Of a stretch of 64,000 nt of DNA, positions 15,893-23,983 are shown piece by piece. Origin of the DNA: Salinibacterium amurskyense (GTDB lineage Bacteria; Actinomycetota; Actinomycetes; Actinomycetales; Microbacteriaceae). Where the stretch lies: assembly GCF_002797685.1 (NCBI RefSeq), contig NZ_PGFH01000001.1:1837987-1901986 (forward strand), written 5' to 3'. Every line of letters begins with the position of its first letter. The stretch's first letter is position 1. The translations under genes and the position numbers were made by a program. The notes under the pieces are model-generated. The model did no database searches and was not told the origin of the DNA. It saw only the letters and a list, made by a program, of their open reading frames with translations.

Positions 15893-15937
15893 GCGCGATT
15901 GCGTAGAACTGCAGCTCAACGATGAGGAGCGAGAACA

Positions 15938-17668
15938 ATGACCCGTTTGTGGAACGAACCAGCGGACTTTGCCAACGAAATGGTCGACGGATTCATCCGC
16001 GCCAACACCAAGTGGGTCCGCAAAACTTCGGGTGGTGTGGCTCGCTCCACCCGCTCCGAAAGCCCGGAAGTGGCAGTCGTCATCGGCGGCGGCTCAGGCC
16101 ACTATCCCGCCTTCGCCGGACTCGTCGGACCGGGACTGGCGCACGGCGCGGCCATGGGCAACCTCTTCGCCTCCCCCTCCGCCCGCCAAGTGGAATCAGT
16201 AATCCAAGCGACGCACCAGGGGCGCGGTGTGCTTCTGAGCTACGGCAACTATGCCGGAGACGTCATGCACTTCTCTACCGCTCAGAATGCAGCACGAGCC
16301 GCCGGTATCGAGTGCCGCTCCGTTGTCGTGACCGATGACATCTTCAGCGCTCCGCCCACCCACAAAGAAAAGCGGCGCGGTATCGCTGGCGACCTTACGG
16401 TCTTCAAAGTCGCGGGCGCCGCAGCGGCAGCCGGTCACGACCTCGACAACGTCGAGCGCGTTGCGCTCCTAGCCAACGAACGAACCCGCACCATGGGCGT
16501 CGCATTCTCCGGATGCACGCTCCCAGGTGCATCGGAGCCACTGTTCTCGGTGCCAGAGGGCCGTATGGCTATCGGCTTAGGCATCCACGGCGAACCGGGC
16601 CTCGAAGAGACTGATGTACCCACCGCAAACGAACTGTCTGAACTCTTCGTCGAACGACTTCTGGCCGAAGCAGAGATTCCTGACGGCGTAACGCCTCAGG
16701 GCGCTCGTGTGGTTCCGGTACTTAACGGGTTGGGCTCTGTTAAGAACGAAGAGCTCTTCGTGCTGTTCTCCCGCATTGCCGAGTTGCTCGAGACCGCTGG
16801 CATCACCATCGTTGACCCTCAGGTGGGCGAGTTTTGCACGAGCTTCGACATGGCGGGGGTCTCTCTGACCCTGTTCTGGCTCAACGACGAACTCGAAGAA
16901 CTCTGGAACGCGCCGGCAAACACACCAGCTTTCCGAACAGGTTCAGCGCACTCGGGTTCGCTCATTGCCGCCGAAGACGAGAACGCGGCGGTCGCTGACG
17001 ACGCGATTGCGGAGGCCAGCGTCGCATCACAGACGGCAGCGGCCAGGATCACCACCATGCTTTCGGCCATGAGCAACTTGGTCGCCGAGAATGCCGATGA
17101 ACTTGGACGCCTGGATTCCGTCGCCGGTGACGGCGATCACGGTATCGGCATGCAACGTGGAGTGAACGCTGCCGCCGCCGCCGCCGCGAAAGCTGCAGAG
17201 CGTGGGGCAGGCGCACAGACCTTGCTCAACCGCGCTGCCGATGAATGGTCAGATCGCGCCGGTGGCACCTCGGGCGCACTGTGGGGAGTGATCCTGAAGA
17301 GTATCGGCGAGCACCTCGGCGACACCGCCGAGATCACAGCCGGCTCGGTCAGCGCCGGAGTCAGCGCCGCCAGCGACGCCGTCATGGCGTATGGCGGAGC
17401 AGCGGTGGGCGACAAGACGCTAGTAGACGCCTTGGTTCCTTTCGCCACCTCACTTCACGAGCGGGTGGCGGCCGGCGACAGCCTGGCCGCGGCGTGGGCC
17501 GAGGCCGCACGACTAGCGACTCACGCTACCGAACGCACAAGCGACATGATGCCCGGGCTCGGGCGGGCGCGCTCCCACGGCGAGAAGTCGCTGGGAACGC
17601 CAGATCCCGGCGCGGTGTCGCTGTCACTGATCGTGACAATGCTCGGCGCCCAACTCGCTGACGCCTAA
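15938..17668 (+). CDS. Dihydroxyacetone kinase-family ketose kinase, DhaK-DhaL fusion (probable erythrulose kinase)
   Basis: 576 residues, start supported by GAGGAGCG. DhaK domain (about 1-330) with G-G-G-S-G-H at 50-55 and the substrate-binding His in G-L-G-I-H-G-E-P-G at H217, which forms a hemiaminal with the ketose. DhaL nucleotide domain (about 370-576) with A-G-D-G-D-H at 396-401 and G-G-T-S-G. ATP-dependent single-chain kinases of this type phosphorylate dihydroxyacetone or, in tetritol pathways, L- or D-erythrulose. The next two genes encode RpiB-like and TIM-like isomerases, matching the erythrulose route (LerK/DerK-type) better than glycerol metabolism. First gene of the operon. Confidence 0.8.
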   Translation: MTRLWNEPADFANEMVDGFIRANTKWVRKTSGGVARSTRSESPEVAVVIGGGSGHYPAFAGLVGPGLAHGAAMGNLFASPSARQVESVIQATHQGRGVLLSYGNYAGDVMHFSTAQNAARAAGIECRSVVVTDDIFSAPPTHKEKRRGIAGDLTVFKVAGAAAAAGHDLDNVERVALLANERTRTMGVAFSGCTLPGASEPLFSVPEGRMAIGLGIHGEPGLEETDVPTANELSELFVERLLAEAEIPDGVTPQGARVVPVLNGLGSVKNEELFVLFSRIAELLETAGITIVDPQVGEFCTSFDMAGVSLTLFWLNDELEELWNAPANTPAFRTGSAHSGSLIAAEDENAAVADDAIAEASVASQTAAARITTMLSAMSNLVAENADELGRLDSVAGDGDHGIGMQRGVNAAAAAAAKAAERGAGAQTLLNRAADEWSDRAGGTSGALWGVILKSIGEHLGDTAEITAGSVSAGVSAASDAVMAYGGAAVGDKTLVDALVPFATSLHERVAAGDSLAAAWAEAARLATHATERTSDMMPGLGRARSHGEKSLGTPDPGAVSLSLIVTMLGAQLADA

Positions 17669-17715
17669 ATCTTCCACCGAGTTCATCATCCATTACAGAG
17701 AAAGTAGAGAACACT

Positions 17716-18177
17716 ATGTCCACGACATGGCGCGTTGTCATCGGCTCAGACGAGGCCGGATTCGACTATAAAGAGATCATCAAACGCGATCTGGAGAACA
17801 ATTCACTTGTTACTTCAGTTATTGACGTTGGGGTGTCGGCCGATGCTGCGAAAAACTACCCCGGCGTAGCACTTTCTGCAGCCGAGACAGTGGCAGCAGG
17901 CGACGCTGACCGCGCTGTCTTGATCTGTGGCACCGGTTTGGGAGTCGCAATCGCCGCCAACAAAGTTGCCGGCATTCGTGCGGTCACCGCACACGATTCT
18001 TTCTCGGTAGAACGAAGCATCCTTTCCAATGACGCTCAGATCTTGTGCATGGGCCAGCGCGTTGTTGGCATCGAGCTTGCACGCCGCAATGTGCGCGAGT
18101 GGCTGACCTACGAGTTCGACGCCACGAGTGCGTCGAATGAGAAGGTGCAAGAGATCTCCGCCTACGAGAACGCGTAG
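17716..18177 (+). CDS. RpiB/LacAB-family sugar phosphate isomerase (probable tetrose-phosphate isomerase)
   Basis: 153 residues. The RpiB fold is plain: [13 protein letters not shown] at the start, D-V-G-V-S near 37-41, catalytic C71 in C-G-T-G-L-G, and N-K-V-A-G-I-R-A-V with later R115 in M-G-Q-R-V-V-G. In erythritol degradation the EryI/DerI-type member converts D-erythrulose 4-phosphate to D-erythrose 4-phosphate; this gene's position between the kinase and TIM-like genes supports that role. It sits 47 bases after the kinase and two bases before the next gene, so it is co-transcribed. Ribose-5-phosphate isomerase activity is the alternative. Confidence 0.8.
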   Translation: MSTTWRVVIGSDEAGFDYKEIIKRDLENNSLVTSVIDVGVSADAAKNYPGVALSAAETVAAGDADRAVLICGTGLGVAIAANKVAGIRAVTAHDSFSVERSILSNDAQILCMGQRVVGIELARRNVREWLTYEFDATSASNEKVQEISAYENA

Positions 18178-18179
18178 CG

Positions 18180-18998
18180 GTGAACAACCCCGGCAGCATC
18201 ACGCCCGTGCAGGTTGGCGTTAGCTTGAAGATGTATTTCAGCCACGAACGTGCTGTTGACTGGTGCACCGCCGTCGCAGAGATCGCCCGCACTCACGAGG
18301 TTGTGCTGTCGGGTGCTGTCGAGCTGTTCGTCATCCCTTCGTTCCCCTCTATACCCGCCGCACAACAAATCCTAAAAGGCCTCGCCCGAGTCGGAGCCCA
18401 AAACCTGAGCACCGAGGATGTCGGCGCGTTAACCGGCGAGGTCAGCGGCAGCGTTCTTACCGAAATCGGGTGCACCGTCGTCGAGGTCGGCCACGCGGAA
18501 CGTCGGGAGCTCTTTGGCGAAACGGATGCAGTAGTTCGCGCCAAAACTGCTGCAGCCCTGCGCAACAAGCTGCGCCCCGTGCTGTGCATCGGAGAGTCTC
18601 ACAAGTCATCGGCCGCTGAGGCTGCGGTGGAGTGCATCCGCCAACTCGATGATGCGCTCCGGGATGCTGACGCCCACGGTTATCAGGGCGCGATTACGGT
18701 CGCATACGAGCCGCATTGGGCGATTGGCGCCCCCGAGCCCGCCTCCGCTCAGCACATTCAGGAGGTCTGCACCCGTCTCCGAGCGTACGCCCGCCTCCTT
18801 AAGCTGCACCCCGAATCCAGCGTGATCTACGGAGGAAGTGCTGGCCCGGGCCTTTTCACTGAACTCGCCGGCACAGTGGACGGCCTTTTTCTAGGTAGGT
18901 TTGCACACGATCCGACAGCTATCCGCTCGATCCTCGATGAAATAGGTAGAATCACTTCCGATCGCACATCCGACCGTCCCGCCGTGGCCGGTCACTAG
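18180..18998 (+). CDS. Triosephosphate isomerase-like protein (probable erythrulose-1-phosphate isomerase)
   Basis: 272 residues from a GTG two bases after the previous stop. TIM-barrel with the TPI catalytic set: V-S-L-K-M-Y-F in place of N-W-K-M-N (Lys kept), catalytic His in V-E-V-G-H-A-E-R-R, and catalytic Glu in A-Y-E-P-H-W-A-I-G; phosphate loop I-Y-G-G-S-A-G. The changed N-terminal motif and extra length are typical of the EryH/LerI group that converts L-erythrulose 1-phosphate to D-erythrulose 4-phosphate rather than housekeeping TPI, which usually sits with gap and pgk. Together with its neighbours it completes the route to D-erythrose 4-phosphate. Confidence 0.78.
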   Translation: MNNPGSITPVQVGVSLKMYFSHERAVDWCTAVAEIARTHEVVLSGAVELFVIPSFPSIPAAQQILKGLARVGAQNLSTEDVGALTGEVSGSVLTEIGCTVVEVGHAERRELFGETDAVVRAKTAAALRNKLRPVLCIGESHKSSAAEAAVECIRQLDDALRDADAHGYQGAITVAYEPHWAIGAPEPASAQHIQEVCTRLRAYARLLKLHPESSVIYGGSAGPGLFTELAGTVDGLFLGRFAHDPTAIRSILDEIGRITSDRTSDRPAVAGH

Positions 18999-19009
18999 GG
19001 AAGGCTCCA

Positions 19010-19726
19010 ATGACGACTGATTCGCTGTTCACATCGAACTCGTCGCCCTCCATTGAGCGCCGCGGACTGCGCGACCACGTCTACGACCGCGTGCTGGACG
19101 TGCTTCTCGGGCCGGGCGTTGAGCCAGGGTCTCGCCTCTCGATCGACACGATAGCTCGTGACCTCGGCGTCTCCCCCACCCCGGTGCGCGAAGCCCTTGT
19201 CCAGCTCGAGCGCACCGGCCTCGTTTCCCGTGTAGCCAACAAGGGATACACGGTTGCCGAACCCCTCGCAGCAGACCAGCTCGAGTCGCTATTCGATGCT
19301 CGGCTTGTGCTGGAATCGGGATCTGCTGCAATCGCTGCGCGGAATCCGGAAAGCATCCTTCCAGCGCTCGAAGAAGCACTAGCCGAACATCTCAAACTCA
19401 CGGCGGCAGTTCATGACGCCTCGGAGGCCGGGGATATTCCGCTCGAACTCCTTCGTGAGTACTTCGCTGCGGACTGGAATTTTCACCACCTGATCTTCGA
19501 ACACACTCACAATCCCTTCTTGATCGACATGTCGGAAGCAATCTCGACTCGCGTCCATCGGATGCGACAAACCGTCGCCACAGGCGTGAGCGATGCAGAA
19601 GAAGCAACTGCGGAGCATCGTGCCATTCTTGACGCTTTCTCTCAGGGGCCCGAAGCAGTCGAGGCTGCTATGCGTAGCCACATTCTCAAGGTGCGCGATC
19701 GCGCTCGCGATGATTCCGTCCGGTAA
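19010..19726 (+). CDS. GntR-family (FCD) transcriptional regulator of the sugar cluster
   Basis: 238 residues. N-terminal winged helix: L-S-I-D-T-I-A-R-D-L-G-V-S-P-T-P-V-R-E-A (about 43-62) and L-V-S-R-V-A-N-K-G-Y-T-V. The C-terminal FCD domain (about 85-225) has F-D-A-R-L-V-L-E-S and the metal/ligand-binding His residues in N-F-H-H-L-I and A-E-H-R-A-I. FCD-type GntR proteins usually repress catabolic genes and release DNA on binding a sugar acid or phosphate. Starts 11 bases after the TIM-like gene, ends the first transcript. Candidate binding sites are the related elements at 15874 and 19932. Confidence 0.85.
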   Translation: MTTDSLFTSNSSPSIERRGLRDHVYDRVLDVLLGPGVEPGSRLSIDTIARDLGVSPTPVREALVQLERTGLVSRVANKGYTVAEPLAADQLESLFDARLVLESGSAAIAARNPESILPALEEALAEHLKLTAAVHDASEAGDIPLELLREYFAADWNFHHLIFEHTHNPFLIDMSEAISTRVHRMRQTVATGVSDAEEATAEHRAILDAFSQGPEAVEAAMRSHILKVRDRARDDSVR

Positions 19727-19931
19727 GTAACACAACTCTCTCCAAAGGTTTCGGAGCGCTTTCGCGCGCATCCGGTGGCTTGCAACCAGCCCGCCCCAGC
19801 TCGACCCTTCCGCCTTCGCCGAGCACTGTATAGGTGTCTCGCCTGGGTGCCGCTTTGCGGGGCCGCAGACGCCTAGATCTGGGCAATCGCTCCGGTTTCG
19901 GCGATGCTGCTGACGGTTCATCTTGCGTCCG

Positions 19932-19951
19932 ATTCGAAAGATGCTATATGA
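19932..19951 (+). promoter_or_regulatory. AT-rich element upstream of the SDR gene (copy 2)
   Basis: ATTCGAAAGATGCTATATGA, the near copy of the element at 15874-15892 in opposite orientation. It lies 57 bases before the start codon of the second transcription unit and includes TATATG, a possible -10 hexamer. The rest of the 19727-20008 spacer shows no gene. Confidence 0.35.
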
Positions 19952-20008
19952 TCTACGATTAGATGCATCGGGTGAATAAGCCCGAGAATCAACAAAGGAG
20001 TTGGCAAT

Positions 20009-20773
20009 ATGGATTTCCCCACCGAACGCACCGTAATCGTCACCGGAGCAGTGTCTCCCCGCGGAATCGGTCGCTACACGGCGTCCTATCTGGCAGAGCG
20101 CGGCTGGAACATCGGAGTGATCGATGTCGACCACGACAGCTCCGTTGCAGTAGCCGAAGAGCTCGCAACCACTTACGGCGTCAAGGCCCTCGGCTATGGC
20201 GCGAACGTCACCGACCCTGAGTCAGTGGATGCCGCCATCACCTCCTTCGAAGCCGGCCTTCCCCAGATCGTTGCTTTGGCCAACATCGCGGGTGTCAGCT
20301 CCCCCGTGCCGTACCTCGAGGTCACTCCTTCTGAGTGGTCGCGCGTGATGTCGATCAACCTCGATGGCGTTCACAATGTCTCGCAGCGCGTCGCTCGCAT
20401 TTTGGTTGCCAACCGCATCGGTCGCATCGTCAATATTTCTTCCGTTTCCGCCCAACGCGGTGGCGGCACGTTCAGCAAGACTCCGTACTCGGCGTCGAAG
20501 GCTGGCGTGATCGGCCTGACTCGTTCGGTTGCCCGCGAGCTCGGTGAGTTCAACATCACCGTCAACGCAATTTCTCCTGGTCCGATCGACACGGACATCA
20601 TGGGCGGCACACTTTCGGATGCTCGCAAAGATGAGCTGACACAAGATCTGCTCACGAGCCGAATTGGTACGCCGCGGGATATCGCCGCAGCCATCCACTT
20701 CCTCATTGGCGAAGAGACCGGCTACATCACAGGCCAGACTCTCAACGTCGACGGCGGACTTTACCTTCACTAA
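20009..20773 (+). CDS. SDR-family dehydrogenase (probable polyol or tetritol dehydrogenase)
   Basis: 254 residues. SDR motifs: V-T-G-A-V-S-P-R-G-I-G near residue 11 (an insertion in TGxxxGxG), V-I-D-V-D at the end of strand 2 favouring NAD, N-I-A-G in place of NNAG, catalytic S-S-V-S...Y-S-A-S-K (Y~151/K~155), and S-P-G-P-I-D-T. The C-terminal I-T-G-Q-T-L-N-V-D-G-G-L closes the fold. In a tetritol pathway such an enzyme would oxidise erythritol or threitol to erythrulose, the kinase substrate. It heads the second transcription unit, which also holds the epimerase and transporter. Confidence 0.8.
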   Translation: MDFPTERTVIVTGAVSPRGIGRYTASYLAERGWNIGVIDVDHDSSVAVAEELATTYGVKALGYGANVTDPESVDAAITSFEAGLPQIVALANIAGVSSPVPYLEVTPSEWSRVMSINLDGVHNVSQRVARILVANRIGRIVNISSVSAQRGGGTFSKTPYSASKAGVIGLTRSVARELGEFNITVNAISPGPIDTDIMGGTLSDARKDELTQDLLTSRIGTPRDIAAAIHFLIGEETGYITGQTLNVDGGLYLH

Positions 20774-20872
20774 CGATCGGGCTCACTTCAGCAATCGCTG
20801 AGTTATCCGTTCTCTTTTCCCTTCTGCACTTTCGCCCGGCTACGGTCGCGCCATAAACGTAAGGACAATGAC

Positions 20873-21811
20873 GTGTCCGCTTATACCGCCGAAAATTGGC
20901 CCATCACCAGCTGCATGCTGGGGCTGGATACCACCACGCGCAATGGAACGCCTGCCCAAGTTGCGGGTCCAGAATTCTGGAAAAAGCAGCTCGCCAAGAT
21001 TGCGAACCAGGGTTTCACGAATGTGGAGCTGTCTGACGCGTGGCTGAAGCCTGCTTTGTTGAGCAGCGGCGAACGGGCCGAGCTGGTTTCCATCGCAGCA
21101 GAGCTCGGGATGAAGATTCCGTCAGTTCACATCCAGCGAGTCAGCGTGATTGAGCCGGGAAAGGAAGCCGAGAACCTGGCGTACCAACACGCCTCAATCG
21201 ACGCTGCAGCGGAGATGGGCATCAGCGTCTATTCCACAGGGTTGCACCAGCCGTTCAACAAGGCTCAGCGTGACGCTCTCTGGTTCTGGAATGGACAGGG
21301 CCCGATTGACCCGGTCGGCGACACCGAGGTCTGGAATACGGCAGTCACTCGCATTCGGGAGCTCGCTCGTCACGCTCAAGACCTCGGAATGATCACGTCG
21401 CTTGAGATGTACGAAGATACCTACATCGGCTCTTCCGATAGCGCTGTTCGTTTCGTTGAGGATGTCGGAACCGACCTCGTCGGCATCAACCCTGATGTCG
21501 GCAACTTGGTTCGACTGCATCGCGAGGTTGAAGACTGGCGCGAGACCTATGCCAAGACTCTCCCCTACGCCAACTACTGGCACCTCAAGAACTACACCCG
21601 CGACGAGGCTGCCGACCACTCCTACTACGCAACCGCCCCGAGCACGCTGCGTGACGGCGTTATCAACTACCGCGAGGTAGTCGAACTCGCTGTTTCGTTG
21701 GGATACAGCGGGATTCTTACATGCGAGCACTATGGTGGCGATTCGATCAGCGTGTGCGGCGAGAACCAACGCCATCTCCGCGGGCTGCTTGCCGAAACCC
21801 TGGCTAGCTAG
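20873..21811 (+). CDS. Sugar phosphate isomerase/epimerase (AP-endonuclease-2 TIM barrel)
   Basis: 312 residues from a GTG preceded by AAGGA. The xylose-isomerase-like TIM barrel shows Q-G-F-T-N-V-E-L-S-D (strand 2), K-I-P-S-V-H-I-Q-R-V, S-L-E-M-Y-E-D-T-Y as metal-binding Glu, G-I-N-P-D-V-G-N-L (Asp), Y-W-H-L-K-N-Y (His) and I-L-T-C-E-H-Y-G-G-D-S at the C-terminal metal Glu. Metal ligands are therefore all present. Such enzymes interconvert ketoses or epimers. In this cluster it could feed a stereoisomer (for example D- versus L-erythrulose or another short ketose) into the kinase; that is inference. Confidence 0.78.
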   Translation: MSAYTAENWPITSCMLGLDTTTRNGTPAQVAGPEFWKKQLAKIANQGFTNVELSDAWLKPALLSSGERAELVSIAAELGMKIPSVHIQRVSVIEPGKEAENLAYQHASIDAAAEMGISVYSTGLHQPFNKAQRDALWFWNGQGPIDPVGDTEVWNTAVTRIRELARHAQDLGMITSLEMYEDTYIGSSDSAVRFVEDVGTDLVGINPDVGNLVRLHREVEDWRETYAKTLPYANYWHLKNYTRDEAADHSYYATAPSTLRDGVINYREVVELAVSLGYSGILTCEHYGGDSISVCGENQRHLRGLLAETLAS

Positions 21812-21898
21812 ACCGTTGATCTGACAACCACCCCGCCCGACCCTCGACGTTAGAGAACCGGCGAATCCCGAAGTGATTTTGCCACGACCCAGGAGACA

Positions 21899-21943
21899 AT
21901 GATGACTCTCAGCATCAACCGAACCGCTGGACTTTCAGCGTGA
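21899..21943 (+). CDS. 14-codon leader ORF coupled to the ABC permease
   Basis: Behind a good AGGAGA ribosome binding site, ATG-ATG starts a 14-residue peptide (M-M-T-L-S-I-N-R-T-A-G-L-S-A) whose TGA overlaps the GTG of the permease gene (GTGA). The permease GTG itself has no ribosome binding site, so translation probably re-initiates from this leader. Alternatively it marks the eroded start of a former fusion. Confidence 0.5.
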   Translation: MMTLSINRTAGLSA

Positions 21944-22920
21944 CCGCGACAGTAGCCGAGCAGCGTACGCCGCGCTCGGGGTGGAGCAAGTTCGTTGCCA
22001 CATATCGCATTGAGGCAGCTATGTTGGGTGCGCTTGTCGTGCTCGCTGTTGTGTTGACGATCATTGAGCCGCGCTTCTTGTCATCGTCAAATATGCAGAA
22101 CATCCTGTCGCAGGTCATGGTGTTGGGCATCATCGCGATCGGGCAGACACTGGTCGTCCTCACGGGCGGCATTGACTTGTCGGTCGGTGGCATCGCTGCC
22201 GTTTCCATTGTGATGGGCGGCTTAGTCATGCCGAGTGCCGGCGTTCTCGTTGGCGTCAGCGTCATGTTGCTCGTCGGACTGCTGGCGGGGCTCGTCAACG
22301 GAATCCTAGTCGCCTACGTCAAACTCGCGCCGTTCATTGTGACGCTCGGGATGATGTCGATCACTGCGTCGCTGGCGTATGTGCTCTCTGACGGCCGCTC
22401 GATCTTCAACTTGCCCGACGCATTCGCCTTCTTTGGCAAAGGCAACATTGCCGGCGTCAAGTTTTACGTGATCGTTTTCGTCGTGCTCTACATCGCCGCC
22501 CACATTTTCCTCACCCGCAGCAAGCCGGGTCGATTCATTTATGCGATCGGCTCGAACCCTGAGGCAGCTCGCCTTTCGGGCATCCGGGTCTCCTTCTATC
22601 AGGTGATCCCCTACGCCGTCACGGGTCTGCTCTGCGCTTTGGCGATGACGATCGAGTCGTCTCGACTCGGCACCATCGACCCCAACACGGGTAGCGGTTT
22701 CGAGCTGACCACGATCGCCGCCGTCGTCATCGGTGGCGCTTCGCTCATGGGCGGCAAGGGCAGCGTGCTTGGCACACTCATCGGGATCTTCCTCATCGGC
22801 GTTCTTCAGAACGGGCTCAACATCATCGGTGTCAACGCCTTCTGGCAGGGCACCGCGCTGGGAACTGTGATCATCCTCGCGGTCGTCCTCGACCGGTTGG
22901 TCCGCGTTCGCAAGCGGTAA
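21940..22920 (+). CDS. ABC sugar transporter permease (RbsC type)
   Basis: 326 residues, about ten membrane segments with R-I-E-A-A-M-L-G at the N-terminus, G-I-D-L-S-V-G-G-I-A-A after helix 3 and the ATPase-contact loop A-I-G-S-N-P-E-A-A-R-L-S-G-I. These are signatures of BPD_transp_2 permeases for monosaccharides (ribose, xylose, polyols). Works as a homodimer with the RbsA-like ATPase and the lipoprotein binding protein encoded next. GTG start overlaps a 14-codon leader; a spacer of 46 bases with AAAGGAG separates it from the binding-protein gene. Confidence 0.9.
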   Translation: MTATVAEQRTPRSGWSKFVATYRIEAAMLGALVVLAVVLTIIEPRFLSSSNMQNILSQVMVLGIIAIGQTLVVLTGGIDLSVGGIAAVSIVMGGLVMPSAGVLVGVSVMLLVGLLAGLVNGILVAYVKLAPFIVTLGMMSITASLAYVLSDGRSIFNLPDAFAFFGKGNIAGVKFYVIVFVVLYIAAHIFLTRSKPGRFIYAIGSNPEAARLSGIRVSFYQVIPYAVTGLLCALAMTIESSRLGTIDPNTGSGFELTTIAAVVIGGASLMGGKGSVLGTLIGIFLIGVLQNGLNIIGVNAFWQGTALGTVIILAVVLDRLVRVRKR

Positions 22921-22966
22921 TTTTTCACCCGCACAAACACAGCAACACACATATCAAAGGAGAATC

Positions 22967-23968
22967 ATGCGTGTATCTAAACCCATCATCGCCGCAGCGG
23001 CTATGGCAGCGTCAGCGCTGGTGCTGACCGGCTGCTCTATCGATGGAGCCGACTCAAGTGGTGCAAACCCTGAGATCACGGTTGCGGGGTGTGAGGGCGC
23101 CAACGTCGCGTACATCACCTCCGCGACGAGCGTGGCCTTCTGGCGTTCGCTGTCAGTCGGCATCCAGGATGCTGCGGCAGACGCTAACGCTGAGGTCACG
23201 GTCTACGATTCAGACAACAGCCAGAGCAAGCAGCTTCAGAATGCTCAAGATGCGATTACTGCTGGCGTTGACGCCATCATCTTGTCGCCGACTGACACTG
23301 CCTCGGCTCCGGCCGTGCTGGATGCAGCTTCTGCTGCCGGCGTTCCCGTCATCATCGCTGATATTGGCACCGATAGCGGCGACTATGTCTCGCTGATCAA
23401 GACTGACAACGTTGCAGCGGCAGAGGGTGCCGGGGAAGAGCTCGTCGCAGCCCTGCAGGCCGCAGGGTTCGACGAGGGCGAAGTTGGCATCATTGGCATC
23501 TCGCAGACTCGCCAAAACGGCAAGGACCGCACCGAAGGGTTCTCCGGGCCGGTTGAAGCAGCGGGATACACCATCGTGCCCCTGTTGGAATCAGCTGATT
23601 ACACCCGTTCGGAAAGCCTCGGATTCACTCAGGACCTCCTGGCTGGACACCCTGACCTTCTCGGCATCTTCACCGAGCACGACGAAGCAACTCAGGGCGC
23701 GCTGACCGCAATCGATGGAGCAGAAACCCCCATCGTTGTTGGCTTCGACGGCAGCCCCGATACGCTGGCATCCATCAAGGCGGGTGACGTAGCCGCTGCA
23801 GCGATGCAGCAGCCCGTGCTGATGGGTCAAGAAGCTTTCACGGCAGCGTGCAGCTTCCTTGACGGCGAAGACGTTGATGCAGAGATCAGCGTCGAGACGA
23901 TCTTGGTCACGACCGAGAACGTGCTCGCCATCGAAGACCAGGTACAAGACACCGTTTTCAAAGAGTAG
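22967..23968 (+). CDS. Sugar-binding lipoprotein of the ABC importer (RbsB type)
   Basis: 333 residues, ribosome binding site AAAGGAG. Lipoprotein signal: hydrophobic stretch then L-T-G-C with lipidated C23. Mature part is a two-lobed periplasmic-binding-protein-4 fold: N-V-A-Y-I-T-S in lobe 1, D-S-D-N-S-Q-S-K-Q and A-I-I-L-S-P-T-D linkers, G-K-D-R-T-E-G-F and F-T-E-H-D-E-A-T-Q-G-A in lobe 2, and G-F-D-G-S-P near the hinge. It captures the sugar outside the membrane. An odd V-A-G-C-E-G near the mature start carries an extra Cys. Ligand expected to be the pathway's tetritol or ketose. Confidence 0.9.
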   Translation: MRVSKPIIAAAAMAASALVLTGCSIDGADSSGANPEITVAGCEGANVAYITSATSVAFWRSLSVGIQDAAADANAEVTVYDSDNSQSKQLQNAQDAITAGVDAIILSPTDTASAPAVLDAASAAGVPVIIADIGTDSGDYVSLIKTDNVAAAEGAGEELVAALQAAGFDEGEVGIIGISQTRQNGKDRTEGFSGPVEAAGYTIVPLLESADYTRSESLGFTQDLLAGHPDLLGIFTEHDEATQGALTAIDGAETPIVVGFDGSPDTLASIKAGDVAAAAMQQPVLMGQEAFTAACSFLDGEDVDAEISVETILVTTENVLAIEDQVQDTVFKE

Positions 23969-23983
23969 ACATCGAGAACTGGC

